From positions 41,696-105,695 of the forward strand of contig NZ_JHXE01000016.1 in the NCBI RefSeq assembly GCF_000621865.1: a DNA stretch of 64,000 nt. The letters run 5' to 3'. Origin of the DNA: Pseudobutyrivibrio sp. MD2005. Lineage in GTDB: Bacteria; Bacillota; Clostridia; Lachnospirales; Lachnospiraceae. Position numbers and translations under genes: made by a program. The notes beneath the pieces were generated by a model, which worked only from the letters and a program-made list of their open reading frames with translations, was not told the origin of the DNA and searched no databases. Shown here piece after piece: positions 36,549 to 46,761 of the stretch. Positions within the stretch are counted from its first letter, which is position 1; each line of letters starts with the position of its first letter.

Positions 36549-37550
36549 ATGATAAATATAATAACAGATATAGAAGAGTTTTTCAGTTTAGAATATGATT
36601 TTATCTTTATGGTAGGAGCAGGCCACTTTGGTACAAAAATAAGTAGCTTTATGAATCGAGCAAATATTAAATTCGAATGCTTTTTGGATAATAAACATGG
36701 TGGTAAAGGAATTGATTTAAATGGTAAATCGATAGAAAAGGTCGAATATTTAAACGAGTATAAAGGAAAAAAGTGTGGGCTTATTATCACCCCGTTTGAT
36801 TCACTTGATTTAGTTCTACAATTAAATGAATTGGACAGAGACGATGATAATTATTTTACATGTCTTGTTCCAAGGGCAAAAAGATTTGATGGAACTTACT
36901 ATTATGATATAAATGCAGTTTTGGGCTATTTACGTAAAAAAATAATAAATCGAGAAGCACCAACAATTATTAGTAACGATTGTGTTGCTAGTATGATTTA
37001 TACAAACATATGGCAAAAGGATAAAAGTATTAGTCCAACGATAAATATTAGAATAACACCAAATGATTACTAAAAAATAATGTTAAATCCTAAGTATTAT
37101 TTAACAACTGAGCTTAAGCCATTAGGCTTAGAATTGTGGGTATGTGAAGGCGGTTTTTCGGAAGTATGTCCTGTTGGAAAGATAAATGATGTGAAAGTAT
37201 ATTTTGCACATGTTAATAATCCTAAAGATGAATTGGATAAATGTATTACTTGTTGGAACGAGTCTATAAAGAAAATAAAATGGAATCGTTTAGTATTTGT
37301 TGCTAGAGTTCATGCGGACATCCCTAATAATTATCTTAATTTGATGGATGATTGTGAATATCCGTATAGGATTATAAAGATGACGGATAAAGATGGTATT
37401 AGCGTAAGAGATAAGCATCTTTTGGATATGCATTTAAATTTTTCTGAGACGGGTTTACCAATGGAAGAATATGGATTTGATTTTATTGGGTGGTATTGTG
37501 AATTGTTAGATGAAATAGAGGCTAGTAAGTCAGGAGTAAGGAAGGCATAG
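36549..37550 (+). pseudogene. DUF1919-type exopolysaccharide gene split by an in-frame TAA
   Basis: Two ORFs (36549-37073 and 37080-37550) lie in the same frame, separated only by TAA AAA ATA. Together they would make about 334 residues. Residues 15-95 are a Rossmann-like module (FIFMVGAGHFGTKI, then FLDNKHGGKG). From about 140, SNDCVASMIY...SPTINI and then NPKYYLTTELK, CPVGKI, VYFAHV and RLVFVARV follow the DUF1919 pattern. The stop falls inside the conserved domain, between DY and NPKYYL. ATG at 37080 could allow a restart. It may be a nonsense mutation, a sequencing error or recoding. Confidence 0.75.
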
Positions 37551-37555
37551 TTGAT

Positions 37556-38749
37556 TTGAATAGTGAAGAAAAATATTTGAAGCAACGTGAACGAAAAGCA
37601 AAAAGATTAAGCTTATTATTTAGGCTAATGTGGGTGCTTCCAGTAAAGAAAAACAAAATAGTATTTGCATGCTTCGAGGGTGATGGAGGATATGGAGACA
37701 ATCCTAAATACATTGCAGAAGAGTTGCATAGAAGAGGGGAAAAATTAGATTTAGTTTGGCTTACTCATGATGTCTCAAGAACATTTCCTGAATACATAAA
37801 AGTAAAGAAAGATAATTTGTGGAACACTGTTTATCATTTATCAACTGCAAAAGTGTGGATTGATAATTATAGAAAACCATATGGGACATTAAAAAGAAAA
37901 AATCAGTTATACATACAGACTTGGCATGCAACTATTGGATTCAAGGCAGTAGGTTTATTTAGAGGGGATAAATTCCCTGAGATAGCACGACGTGTTAGTG
38001 AATGGGATTCCAATTTAGCAGATTATGTACTTTCGAATTCTGAATACTGTGATAAAGTCTATCCTAAAAAACTTTTATACAATGGTCCAACATTAAGAGT
38101 TGGATCCCCAAGGCTAGATATTTTAGTTAACAGTAGAGAAGAATATAACGTATTAATGAGAAATAAACTTGGCATTGATATGAATGAACATGTGGTGTTA
38201 TATGCCCCAACTTTTCGTGGGGGAACGCAGAAAGACAATAAAAAAGTATATCTCGAAGATTTTTCAATTGATTTTAATAGGATGGGCAAAGCTTTTGAGA
38301 AGAAATATAAAAAGAATTGTCGCATTTTATTACGAGTACATCCTCAGTTATCCGCAAAGCTGGATGTAAATGATTTATATAACAAAGATGGAATAATCGA
38401 TGTTAGTTTAATGCCAGATTTGAGTGAAATAATGGCAGCAGCTAATATCGTAATTACGGATTATTCAAGCTGTGCTTTTGATGCAGCATTTGTAGGAATT
38501 CCAGTTTTGCTTTATGCGGATGATGTAAAAGAATATATGGAGAATCGTGGAGAATTCATGTGGAAGAGAGAGGATTTACCATTTGATATCGCAGAGAATA
38601 ATGATGATTTAGAAGAAAATATATCTAGATTTGATGAAGCAAAGTACAACAATAAAGTTGGATTGTTTATGAGTAAAAATAATGTTAGTGAAGATGGCAA
38701 AGCGAGTATGAAAATAGTAAATATTATTTTTCAGAAAATAAAAGTCTAG
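37556..38749 (+). CDS. CDP-glycerol glycerophosphotransferase (TagB/TagF-like)
   Basis: 397 residues, start TTG 37556 with GGAAGG upstream. It polymerises or primes poly(polyol phosphate) chains from CDP-glycerol at the cytoplasmic membrane face. Key segments are FACFEGDGGYGDNPKYIAEEL, YIQTWHATIGFKAVG, VLYAPTFRGG, RVHPQLS, and ITDYSSCAFDAAFVGIPVLLYADD near the C-terminus. It lacks an N-terminal extra domain. A second copy of this domain is the C-terminal part of the gene at 47110. Confidence 0.85.
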   Translation: MNSEEKYLKQRERKAKRLSLLFRLMWVLPVKKNKIVFACFEGDGGYGDNPKYIAEELHRRGEKLDLVWLTHDVSRTFPEYIKVKKDNLWNTVYHLSTAKVWIDNYRKPYGTLKRKNQLYIQTWHATIGFKAVGLFRGDKFPEIARRVSEWDSNLADYVLSNSEYCDKVYPKKLLYNGPTLRVGSPRLDILVNSREEYNVLMRNKLGIDMNEHVVLYAPTFRGGTQKDNKKVYLEDFSIDFNRMGKAFEKKYKKNCRILLRVHPQLSAKLDVNDLYNKDGIIDVSLMPDLSEIMAAANIVITDYSSCAFDAAFVGIPVLLYADDVKEYMENRGEFMWKREDLPFDIAENNDDLEENISRFDEAKYNNKVGLFMSKNNVSEDGKASMKIVNIIFQKIKV

Positions 38750-38784
38750 GAAGCGGAAAATGAATCTGTTAAGTAGGGTGATTT

Positions 38785-39762
38785 ATGATAGAACAAGTAT
38801 CATATGATATCTCAATTATAATTCCAGTTTATAATGCCAAAAAAACAATAGAAAGATGCATTAAAAGTGTACTGGAACAAGAATGTAGAATCGAGGTAGT
38901 TATTGTAGACGATGAGTCTAAAGATAATACCAAAGAAATAATTGAAAGATTACAAAAGAAATATGATGGAATTAGATACTATTATAAAAAGAATGGTGGT
39001 GTTGCATCAGCAAGAAACTATGGTTTATGTAAAGCAAATGGTAAATATGTAACTTTTGTAGATCAGGATGATTGGTTAGAAAATAATACATATTCGTCTC
39101 TGATATATGAAATGGAAAGAGCGAATGCAGATGTGTATGTGTTTGGATATAGCAAGGACTATGATGATAAGAGTATTCAAATGAAAAATAATGGCTTGAT
39201 TCCTGATATAATATCTGATTCTCAAGATATTATTAAGTACGCCTTTTATAGAGAGGAATATAGAAACTTTGCAGCGTTTGTTTGGAATAAGATTTTTCGT
39301 AAGTCTTTTTTAATGAATAATAATATATATTTTGATGAATCCCTAAAGCGTGGAGATGATGTGATTTTTACTGCTATGGTATCGTTGAGTAATCCATATA
39401 CATTGTATAATAGTAAAAATTATTATCATTATTATCAGCGAACAGATTCTATAACTCATACATATACTAACGAGAATTATAATAGATTAAAAGATATTTT
39501 ATTGGGGTATGAAAAGGCAATTAATATGTTAGAGTCTGGTGGCGTTTCAATGATGTATATAGACTATATGAAATGTTTTTATGTTTATCATGCCAGTTTG
39601 TTGTTAGAGTGGGTTAATAAGCAGAATAATGTTGATGAGCGGAAATACTTAATTGGGTGTATCAGAAAATATTATGAGCAGTATTGTGCGCAGAATTTTA
39701 AGTATCCTGAACGCATAGAGCGAATAGATAACCTTATAGGACAAAAAACTTATGAAAAATAA
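38785..39762 (+). CDS. family 2 glycosyltransferase
   Basis: 325 residues. The GT-A fold starts ISIIIPVYNAKKTIERCIKSV. VIVDDESKDNT and VDQDDWLENN give the nucleotide-sugar and D-x-D-type motifs. The C-terminal half, from about 190, is the usual variable acceptor region with KRGDDVIFTAMVSLSN. The stop overlaps the next gene by 11 bases. Donor and acceptor sugars are unknown. Confidence 0.88.
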   Translation: MIEQVSYDISIIIPVYNAKKTIERCIKSVLEQECRIEVVIVDDESKDNTKEIIERLQKKYDGIRYYYKKNGGVASARNYGLCKANGKYVTFVDQDDWLENNTYSSLIYEMERANADVYVFGYSKDYDDKSIQMKNNGLIPDIISDSQDIIKYAFYREEYRNFAAFVWNKIFRKSFLMNNNIYFDESLKRGDDVIFTAMVSLSNPYTLYNSKNYYHYYQRTDSITHTYTNENYNRLKDILLGYEKAINMLESGGVSMMYIDYMKCFYVYHASLLLEWVNKQNNVDERKYLIGCIRKYYEQYCAQNFKYPERIERIDNLIGQKTYEK

Positions 39763-40819
39763 AAGTGTTAAATTAATAGCATTTCACCTACCGCAATATC
39801 ATGAGTGTGAAGAGAATAATATGTGGTGGGGCGAAGGATTTACAGAATGGACCAATACAAAAAAAGCACTCCCAATATTTAAGCACCATAATCAGCCGAG
39901 GCTACCTAAAAACGACTTTTACTATAATTTGGAAGAAAAGGATGATTTTATTTGGCAACTAAAGCTTGCTAAAAAATATAATGTATATGGTTTTTGCTTT
40001 TATCATTATTGGTTCAATGGGAAAAAACTATTATATAAACCGTTAGAACTTTTAAAAGAAATAGATTCTAAAGAAAAAATTCACTACTGTTTTTGTTGGG
40101 CCAATGAAACATGGTCAAAAACATGGGAAAATGACAATTCAGTGTTAATAGAGCAAACATATGGAACAGAAAATGAATGGGAAGAACATTTTAATTATTT
40201 ATTTGAATTTTTCCAAGATGAATTTTATATCAAGCATGATGGTTCCCCGATATTGATTATTTATAGAAGCAAGATGATCCCAAATTTCAATAGAATGGTT
40301 GAATATTGGAATAAAAGATGTATTGAAAGTGGCTTCTCAGGAATATATATAATTGATGAGTATAATAGTTTTCAAAATGAATCAATATGTGAAAAAAGCA
40401 TTCAATTTGAACCACTCTACACGATGAAATATGGAAGAACAGAACTAGAATTTAAGTATTATAAATTTCTAAGTAGAATTTTTAATTTTTTTTATAAAAG
40501 TAATAACCTTATATATAGTTATTCTATATTGTGGAAGAATATTCTTAAAAGAAATATAATTTGTAATTCATATATGGGAGCATTTGTAGATTGGGATAAT
40601 ACACCAAGAAAAGGGAAAAATGGAAGGATTGTATTAGGTGTATCAACAAAAAAATTTAAAAAATATATGAAAAAATTAAAGAATAAAGCTATTCGATATA
40701 ATTCGGAATACATATTTATTAATGCATGGAATGAGTGGGGAGAGGGAACATACCTTGAACCCGATATGAAAAATGGATATGGGTATCTAGATGTTGTCAA
40801 AGATGTCTTCGGAGAATGA
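39752..40819 (+). CDS. WbsX-type glycosyltransferase (GH99-like fold)
   Basis: 355 residues matching the WbsX family of O-antigen loci: AFHLPQYHECEENNMWWGEGFTEW at the start, FYHYWFNGKKLL, FCWANETWSKTWE and a C-terminal NAWNEWGEGTYLEPD. The family is related to GH99-like alpha/beta barrels and is thought to act in polysaccharide assembly. Very AT-rich. It overlaps both neighbours. A longer relative with an added Rossmann module is at 50659. Confidence 0.85.
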   Translation: MKNKSVKLIAFHLPQYHECEENNMWWGEGFTEWTNTKKALPIFKHHNQPRLPKNDFYYNLEEKDDFIWQLKLAKKYNVYGFCFYHYWFNGKKLLYKPLELLKEIDSKEKIHYCFCWANETWSKTWENDNSVLIEQTYGTENEWEEHFNYLFEFFQDEFYIKHDGSPILIIYRSKMIPNFNRMVEYWNKRCIESGFSGIYIIDEYNSFQNESICEKSIQFEPLYTMKYGRTELEFKYYKFLSRIFNFFYKSNNLIYSYSILWKNILKRNIICNSYMGAFVDWDNTPRKGKNGRIVLGVSTKKFKKYMKKLKNKAIRYNSEYIFINAWNEWGEGTYLEPDMKNGYGYLDVVKDVFGE

Positions 40820-42060
40820 AAAATATGAGGGATAATGATATTAATAAAATAGACAAGAGATATTATGTTCTTCCTAAAGGATATTCAAAACAACAAGAAT
40901 TAAATAGAGTGGGAATCATAATATACTTATATTACGAGGAAAGCATAGATTTTTATGTAAAATATATAAACAGAATTATGGGCAGTATTAGGATTATGGT
41001 TATTTCCTCAAAGAAAGAAATAATTGATTATTTTAATCAGCATAGAGGGAACCTAAAAAATGTTACTTGTATATATAGAATGGAAAACCGAGGGAGAGAT
41101 ATAGCTGCACTGTTGATTGAGGGAAGGGATTTTTTCCTGGAAAATGATTATATTGCATTTTTACATGATAAAACCCCAAAATACCAACATACATCTGAAG
41201 ATACATTTCTTTGGAATAAATCTATGTGGGATAATACATTGATAAGTAAAGATTATATCAATAATATAATAAGCTTATTTGAAGGAAAAAAAGAATTGGG
41301 ATTAGCTTTACCGGTATTAGACATTGGTAATTGTTTTATACTTACATATAAATCAGCTAGCGAGGGTTGGAGTAAAAATTATAGTAACGCACTGAAGATA
41401 TGCAAAGAGTTAAATATAAAATGTAAAATATCTGATACAACTGCGCCAATTTCTTATGGAACAATTTTTTGGTGCAGAACAGAAGCTTTAAAAAAATTGT
41501 ACTCTAGAAAATGGGAACTAGTTGATTTTCCAGAGGAACCATTGCCAAATGATGGAACAATAAGCCATGCTATTGAACGAATACTTCCTTATATATCGGA
41601 AGATGCGGGTTATAAAACATGTATGATTATGAACGATTCATTCGCAACATCATATTTATCGATAATTGATATTATGATGAAAAAAATGTGGAATATGATG
41701 AATGTTGATAAAGGAATAATTTATCCTTATCAATTATTAAATGAAGATTTTTCTAAGAGTAGATTAAAAAAATTTTGTAGCGAGTATGAAAGAATATTAA
41801 TCTATGGTGCTGGTAGAGTGGGCATTTCTTGTTATAAATATATGACTGAAATTTTGGAGGAAAATCCTAGTGCTTTTATTGATGCAAAAAAAACGGGACA
41901 GATATTATGTAATATACCTGTAATAAGTATTGATGAAGTAACTAGTAGTGACAATGTTGGTATAATTATCGCAGTAGGACCTCATTTTATAGATGAAATT
42001 ATTAATATTTTAGTTAATAAAGGTATGAGTAATTTTATTAGTTATTATTTGGTAATATAA
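40816..42060 (+). CDS. RgpF-type rhamnan synthesis protein with C-terminal Rossmann module
   Basis: 414 residues. Residues about 30-300 match the rhamnan synthesis F family: VGIIIYLYYEESIDFYVKYI, RMENRGRDIAALLIEGRDF, IAFLHDKTPKY and GTIFWCRTEAL. Residues about 324-414 are the shared module of this locus, with RILIYGAGRVGISCYKYM and AFIDAKKTG. The start at 40816 overlaps the previous stop (ATGA). ATG 40825 is better spaced from GGAG. Probably a glycosyltransferase of the surface polymer. Confidence 0.8.
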   Translation: MKNMRDNDINKIDKRYYVLPKGYSKQQELNRVGIIIYLYYEESIDFYVKYINRIMGSIRIMVISSKKEIIDYFNQHRGNLKNVTCIYRMENRGRDIAALLIEGRDFFLENDYIAFLHDKTPKYQHTSEDTFLWNKSMWDNTLISKDYINNIISLFEGKKELGLALPVLDIGNCFILTYKSASEGWSKNYSNALKICKELNIKCKISDTTAPISYGTIFWCRTEALKKLYSRKWELVDFPEEPLPNDGTISHAIERILPYISEDAGYKTCMIMNDSFATSYLSIIDIMMKKMWNMMNVDKGIIYPYQLLNEDFSKSRLKKFCSEYERILIYGAGRVGISCYKYMTEILEENPSAFIDAKKTGQILCNIPVISIDEVTSSDNVGIIIAVGPHFIDEIINILVNKGMSNFISYYLVI

Positions 42061-42152
42061 GCGATCATTATAAAAAGGAATTGGAAAATACACAAAGATA
42101 CACATTAATAAAATATTAAAATATGCCTTTTGATTAGTTGGAGGTTTTATTA

Positions 42153-43364
42153 ATGGAAAAGAAAACAGTTAATGTAATAATATGGGGAACTGGCTTTTGG
42201 GGACAGATGGCATATTCTTCAATAGATTTTTCATGTGTAAAAATCATAAAAGTTATAGATAGTGATTATGAAAAGATTGGTAAAGTTTGGAATGGTTTAA
42301 TAATAGAAGAGAATGATATTAATTGGGATGATGAAGAGAATTGTGACTATATTATATTATGCATGAAAGATTATTACTATCCACTAGAATTATGCAAGAA
42401 TATATCATCAAAGAAAATTATTTTTTCACGAGATGATTTATCAGAATATCAATGGATAGATAGTACCGTACGAGAAAAGTACTATGAAGATAAAAAACAG
42501 TTATCAGAGCATTATGCTCAGCAAAATAAGAAATATGAAAAAAGGACTCAAACCAAAATAATTGTATCTGCAGAACAGTGTTTAAAAAAGATTATTTATG
42601 AATCAAAGTCTTTGACACGATTTGGTGATGGTGAATTTGAAATAATGTTGAACAGAGATAGACCATGGTTTCAAAAGTATAATGAGTCGTTGGCATATGA
42701 ATTATTAGAGGTGATGAATACAGAAAATGATGAATTGTTAATTGCAATTCCTGATGAGTTTGATAGTTTAGAACAATATACTGATGAAGCGGCATTTTGG
42801 ATTAGAAGCTATATATGGGATAAGCATGATGAAATTGAACAATTAATAGATACTAACAGAACATATTACGACTCCTATGTTTCAAGACCATATTTAATAT
42901 ATAGAGATAAAACACAAGCAAAAAAAATATTCAATTTATGGAAACAAGTATGGAAAGGAAGGGACATATTATTAATTGAAGGTGCAAATACTCGAAATGG
43001 TCTGGGAAATGATTTGTTTAATGAAGTTAAATCATTAAGTAGAATAATATGCCCCGCAAAAGATGCTTTTAGCATCTATGAATCGATAATAGAAGCTGTA
43101 TTAAAAAACATAAGAAAAGAAATATTGTTATTGATTAGCCTTGGACCAACAGCGACAGTATTAGTGAAAAAGTTTGTAGAATATGGATATCAAGCGATAG
43201 ATATAGGGCAAATAGATAATGAGTATGAGTGGTACCAAATGGCAGCCAAAGAGAGAATTCCAATAAAGGGGAAAGCAGTCCCAGAGCTGAATGAGCGATT
43301 AATTAATGAAGATTTATATTCCGAGGATGTAAAAAAACAAATTCTAATAGATTTAACAAAATGA
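42153..43364 (+). CDS. GT-D-type glycosyltransferase with N-terminal Rossmann module
   Basis: 403 residues from ATG 42153, preceded by GGAGG (42140-42144). Residues 1-105 are the shared module: VIIWGTGFWGQMAY, then KVIDSDYEKIGK. Residues about 145-395 match the GT-D fold family (formerly DUF1792): SLTRFGDGEFEIML with its D-x-E motif, IEGANTRNGLGNDLF, and LLISLGPTATVL. GT-D enzymes extend glucosylated glycans on streptococcal surface proteins. The donor here is unknown. Confidence 0.82.
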   Translation: MEKKTVNVIIWGTGFWGQMAYSSIDFSCVKIIKVIDSDYEKIGKVWNGLIIEENDINWDDEENCDYIILCMKDYYYPLELCKNISSKKIIFSRDDLSEYQWIDSTVREKYYEDKKQLSEHYAQQNKKYEKRTQTKIIVSAEQCLKKIIYESKSLTRFGDGEFEIMLNRDRPWFQKYNESLAYELLEVMNTENDELLIAIPDEFDSLEQYTDEAAFWIRSYIWDKHDEIEQLIDTNRTYYDSYVSRPYLIYRDKTQAKKIFNLWKQVWKGRDILLIEGANTRNGLGNDLFNEVKSLSRIICPAKDAFSIYESIIEAVLKNIRKEILLLISLGPTATVLVKKFVEYGYQAIDIGQIDNEYEWYQMAAKERIPIKGKAVPELNERLINEDLYSEDVKKQILIDLTK

Positions 43365-43379
43365 AAGGTTATAGCAAAA

Positions 43380-45788
43380 ATGTATAGTCCTTTAATTTCG
43401 ATAATCATACCTGTATACAATAATGAGAAATATATAGCTAATGCTATCAAAAGCATAGAGTCACAGTCGTTTGAAGAGTGGGAAATGATTATTGTAGATG
43501 ATGGATCTACGGATAATACCCCAAAAATAGTTGATAACATTGCGGCTACTGATGGGAGAATTGTAGTTTTGCACCAGGATAATCAATGGATATATGCAAG
43601 TATGAATAACGGCATAAAAAATGCAAAAGGTAGATATATCTATATATTGAATTCTGATGATCAGATGGTAGAAGGTGGACTTGAATTATTAGCAAAAAAA
43701 ATAATAGATTGTAACTACCCAGATGTAATATGGACAGATGTAATAGTAACGGTATTGGATGAAAAAGAACAAATAAAAAAGCAGACCTTGATATCAAGCA
43801 AAGGGGTTGAGGAAAGAGTTTGCAATAGTAGGAGTGAAGTGATTTCATCTTGGGAATACATTTATAGAAATAGGTTAATGCTTAATCAGGCAAACTTATA
43901 TAAAAAATCTTTATTTAAAGATGAGCTATTTAGAAATGATGTTTATGGCGCAGATAAGCTTTTTAATACGAAATTATATAATAGAATTGAATCGTGTGTA
44001 GTTTTGCAAGAGCCGGTTTATGTATTTTATGATTATAGATTTCTTAAAGGCAATGCATCTTTAAAATATTATGGATATGAAAATAGAATGTATGACGAAT
44101 TCTTTATAGAAGATTTGAAACTGATAAAAGCATTGGGGATAGACAATAATCGTAATTTAAAGATAATCGCAAAAGAGAGATTAAATAATTTTAATTCGAT
44201 TGAAATTTATAGATTACTTTCTCTAGATATTTCCGTTGAGGAAAAGTTGAAAAAGTTATTTACTGATTATATGAGCAAAACTCTTATGGAAGCAGCAAAT
44301 GCATCTGATAAAGAATTTTTAGAACGAATAGTATTAAGAAATGCAAAAAAGATTATTTACGATACTAATATAAAAGAGAATTCGGATTATTATTTTGTAA
44401 AAAAATTAATAGAAATTCTATCTGAAAGTTATATAGATGAGGAATTATTTGCATTATTTAAAAATTGTGTTTCGAATAAGAATAACAGGTTTGGAATAGG
44501 TGAAAGTTATATAAATAGAATGCAAAAACGTTTGCAATATAACAATATTATTCCAAAAAAGAATGCGAAAAAAGTATTATGGCTCTCTAATGTAGTGTTA
44601 ACTGAAGTTGCGGACATACTATTGATTAGGCAGACGGAATATGGTGGTTGGATTAGTGGGTTATTTAACGAATTAAGAAAAGATACTGAGTATAGATTTG
44701 CAGTCTGTGTACCAATTCAAAAAAGAGAAAATTGTAAAGATGGAACAGTAGATAATTATAGATATTATTCTTTTTTAGAAGGTGGTAAAGAGCTTATTCA
44801 ACAAATGGTTAGTAGGTTCGAAGAAATCATAGATAATTATCAACCTAACATAATTCATATCTGGGGAACAGAGTACACCCACACCTACGCCATGATACTA
44901 GCCTGCGAAAATAAAGGGCTTTTGGATAAAACAGTTATACATATTCAAGGATTAGTTTCACTATGCGGTGAGCCTATGCTTGATGGAATTACTAGTGAAA
45001 TGAGACAGGATAATAAGCTTATGAAAAGTATAACTGATTACCAAATGAACTTTGGAGAATCAGCAACTTACGAAAAAAGAGCCCTTAAAAAGGCAAGGCA
45101 TATCATTGGACGAACACAATGGGACAAAAAGTGGGGTGAAAAATTAGCTCCAAATGCACAATACCATGAATGTAAGGAAATAATGAGAAATGAGGTATAT
45201 ACAGCTCATGGATTGTGGAAAGCAGACAAATGTACAGCTCATACTATATTTATGAGTCAGGCATCATATCCATTAAAAGGTTTACATCTGGTGCTGAAAG
45301 TATTTGTAGATTTGAAGGGAAGATTTCCTGATTTATTAGTGCGGATTGCAGGTGTTAACCCAGTTGATGCTAATAAAGAATATGGGGAATATATATCTGA
45401 GCAGATTAAATGCTTACAATTGGAGGAAAACATAGAATTCATTGGGAATTGTGATGTGAACAGAATGATTGAGGAATATAAAAAAGCAAATGTCTTTTTG
45501 TTAGCATCAACACTCGAAAATTCATCCAATTCGCTGCAAGAGGCAATGATTATAGGAACTCCAATTGTTGCAAGTAATGTTGGCGGTACACCATCGCTAA
45601 TCGAACATGGAAAAACAGGTTTTTTATATGATTTAGACAAACCAGAGGGTGCACTATCACAAATAGCAAAGATTTTTGATGATATGACAATAGCAAAATA
45701 TGTTTCATCGAATGAAATCATAAAGGCTGGGTTAACATCAAAAAAAGAGATTAAAAATAGTATTGTGAAAATATATTACGAAATGTAA
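43380..45788 (+). CDS. bifunctional GT2-GT4 glycosyltransferase
   Basis: 802 residues. Residues 1-230 are GT2: ISIIIPVYNNEKYIANAI, IIVDDGSTDNT and LNSDDQMVEGG. Residues about 235-390 form a helical linker. Residues about 398-802 are GT4: VLWLSNVVLTEVADILL, IHIWGTEYTHTYAM, and the C-terminal FLLASTLENSSNSLQEAMIIGTPIVASNVGG with E-x7-E. The fusion should add two sugars in sequence. A truncated second copy of this GT4 N-terminus is at 57321. Confidence 0.88.
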   Translation: MYSPLISIIIPVYNNEKYIANAIKSIESQSFEEWEMIIVDDGSTDNTPKIVDNIAATDGRIVVLHQDNQWIYASMNNGIKNAKGRYIYILNSDDQMVEGGLELLAKKIIDCNYPDVIWTDVIVTVLDEKEQIKKQTLISSKGVEERVCNSRSEVISSWEYIYRNRLMLNQANLYKKSLFKDELFRNDVYGADKLFNTKLYNRIESCVVLQEPVYVFYDYRFLKGNASLKYYGYENRMYDEFFIEDLKLIKALGIDNNRNLKIIAKERLNNFNSIEIYRLLSLDISVEEKLKKLFTDYMSKTLMEAANASDKEFLERIVLRNAKKIIYDTNIKENSDYYFVKKLIEILSESYIDEELFALFKNCVSNKNNRFGIGESYINRMQKRLQYNNIIPKKNAKKVLWLSNVVLTEVADILLIRQTEYGGWISGLFNELRKDTEYRFAVCVPIQKRENCKDGTVDNYRYYSFLEGGKELIQQMVSRFEEIIDNYQPNIIHIWGTEYTHTYAMILACENKGLLDKTVIHIQGLVSLCGEPMLDGITSEMRQDNKLMKSITDYQMNFGESATYEKRALKKARHIIGRTQWDKKWGEKLAPNAQYHECKEIMRNEVYTAHGLWKADKCTAHTIFMSQASYPLKGLHLVLKVFVDLKGRFPDLLVRIAGVNPVDANKEYGEYISEQIKCLQLEENIEFIGNCDVNRMIEEYKKANVFLLASTLENSSNSLQEAMIIGTPIVASNVGGTPSLIEHGKTGFLYDLDKPEGALSQIAKIFDDMTIAKYVSSNEIIKAGLTSKKEIKNSIVKIYYEM

Positions 45789-45801
45789 AAAGGAGTGTGG
45801 A

Positions 45802-46761
45802 ATGTATATCAGTAATGAAATCGATTGGATTAGCTTTTTAAAGGGAAAAAATGTCTATATCTGGGGATTTTGTGAGAAAGGAAAGCAGCTATCTCAAAAA
45901 TTTAATTTCGAGTCAATAAATGTAAGAGGGTTTATTGATAATAACACAGATAAGCATGGTCAACATGAATTATGGAATGTTATCTCGTTTGAAAGTTATT
46001 TAAGAATTACAGCTAAAGAAGAAAGCATGATTGTAATTTGTAGTAATAAAGAAAGAGATATAAAAATGCAATGTTTACAGGCTGGGATAACAAATTTTAT
46101 ATCGGTTAATCAAGTCGATTTTGGTGGTGGGGAAAGTCATTATGATGAACAGTATTTTGAATGGCAAAAACCTATGGGAAAATTTGGCGCAAAAGTTAGT
46201 TATAGAAGATTTAAACCATATGTAAAAAGTAGTGAGACGCTTGTTGAATTTGGTTGTGCGGGTGGATATCTTCTAGAAGAATTTGCAAATGAAAATAAGG
46301 TTGGAATAGAAATAAATGATTTCGCAAGAGAATATTGTCGTAAAAATGGAATAAAGACTGTTAAGCATACAAAAGAATTAAGTGATAATTATGCTGATGT
46401 TATTATTTCAACACATGTTCTTGAGCATGTAGAAAGACCTTTAGATGAGTTGAGACAATTGTTTAGGGTGTTAAAAAAAGGTGGGAAAATTGTATTTTAT
46501 GTACCAAATGAATCATGCGATGTCGATTATAAAAGAAGTGATATAGATAATCATTTGTATACGTGGAATTGTTTGACATTAGGAAATCTTTTTAAAGCAG
46601 CCGGTTTTTTTGTATATTCTGTGAAGAATATACAAGAGGTTTGGCCTAATGAATGGGAGGTTATTGAGAAAGATTTAGGAGTTGAGGCCTTTGATGAACT
46701 ATCAGTTATTAAAGGAACAGCTTCAAATATAAATAATTGTTTGATTGTTGCGTATAAATAG
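45802..46761 (+). CDS. SAM-dependent methyltransferase with N-terminal Rossmann module
   Basis: 319 residues. Residues 12-110 are the shared module (NVYIWGFCEKGKQL, FIDNNTDKHG). Residues about 145-300 are a class I methyltransferase: LVEFGCAGGYLLEEF, STHVLEHVERPLDEL, and LKKGGKIVFYVPNE. RBS AGGAGTG. It may methylate a sugar of the surface polymer; the target is unknown. Confidence 0.82.
   Translation: MYISNEIDWISFLKGKNVYIWGFCEKGKQLSQKFNFESINVRGFIDNNTDKHGQHELWNVISFESYLRITAKEESMIVICSNKERDIKMQCLQAGITNFISVNQVDFGGGESHYDEQYFEWQKPMGKFGAKVSYRRFKPYVKSSETLVEFGCAGGYLLEEFANENKVGIEINDFAREYCRKNGIKTVKHTKELSDNYADVIISTHVLEHVERPLDELRQLFRVLKKGGKIVFYVPNESCDVDYKRSDIDNHLYTWNCLTLGNLFKAAGFFVYSVKNIQEVWPNEWEVIEKDLGVEAFDELSVIKGTASNINNCLIVAYK

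Noticed and set aside
45257..45721. 154-residue reverse frame inside the GT2-GT4 gene
   Set aside because: Opposite the conserved GT4 C-terminal motifs, no ribosome binding site and no recognisable domain.
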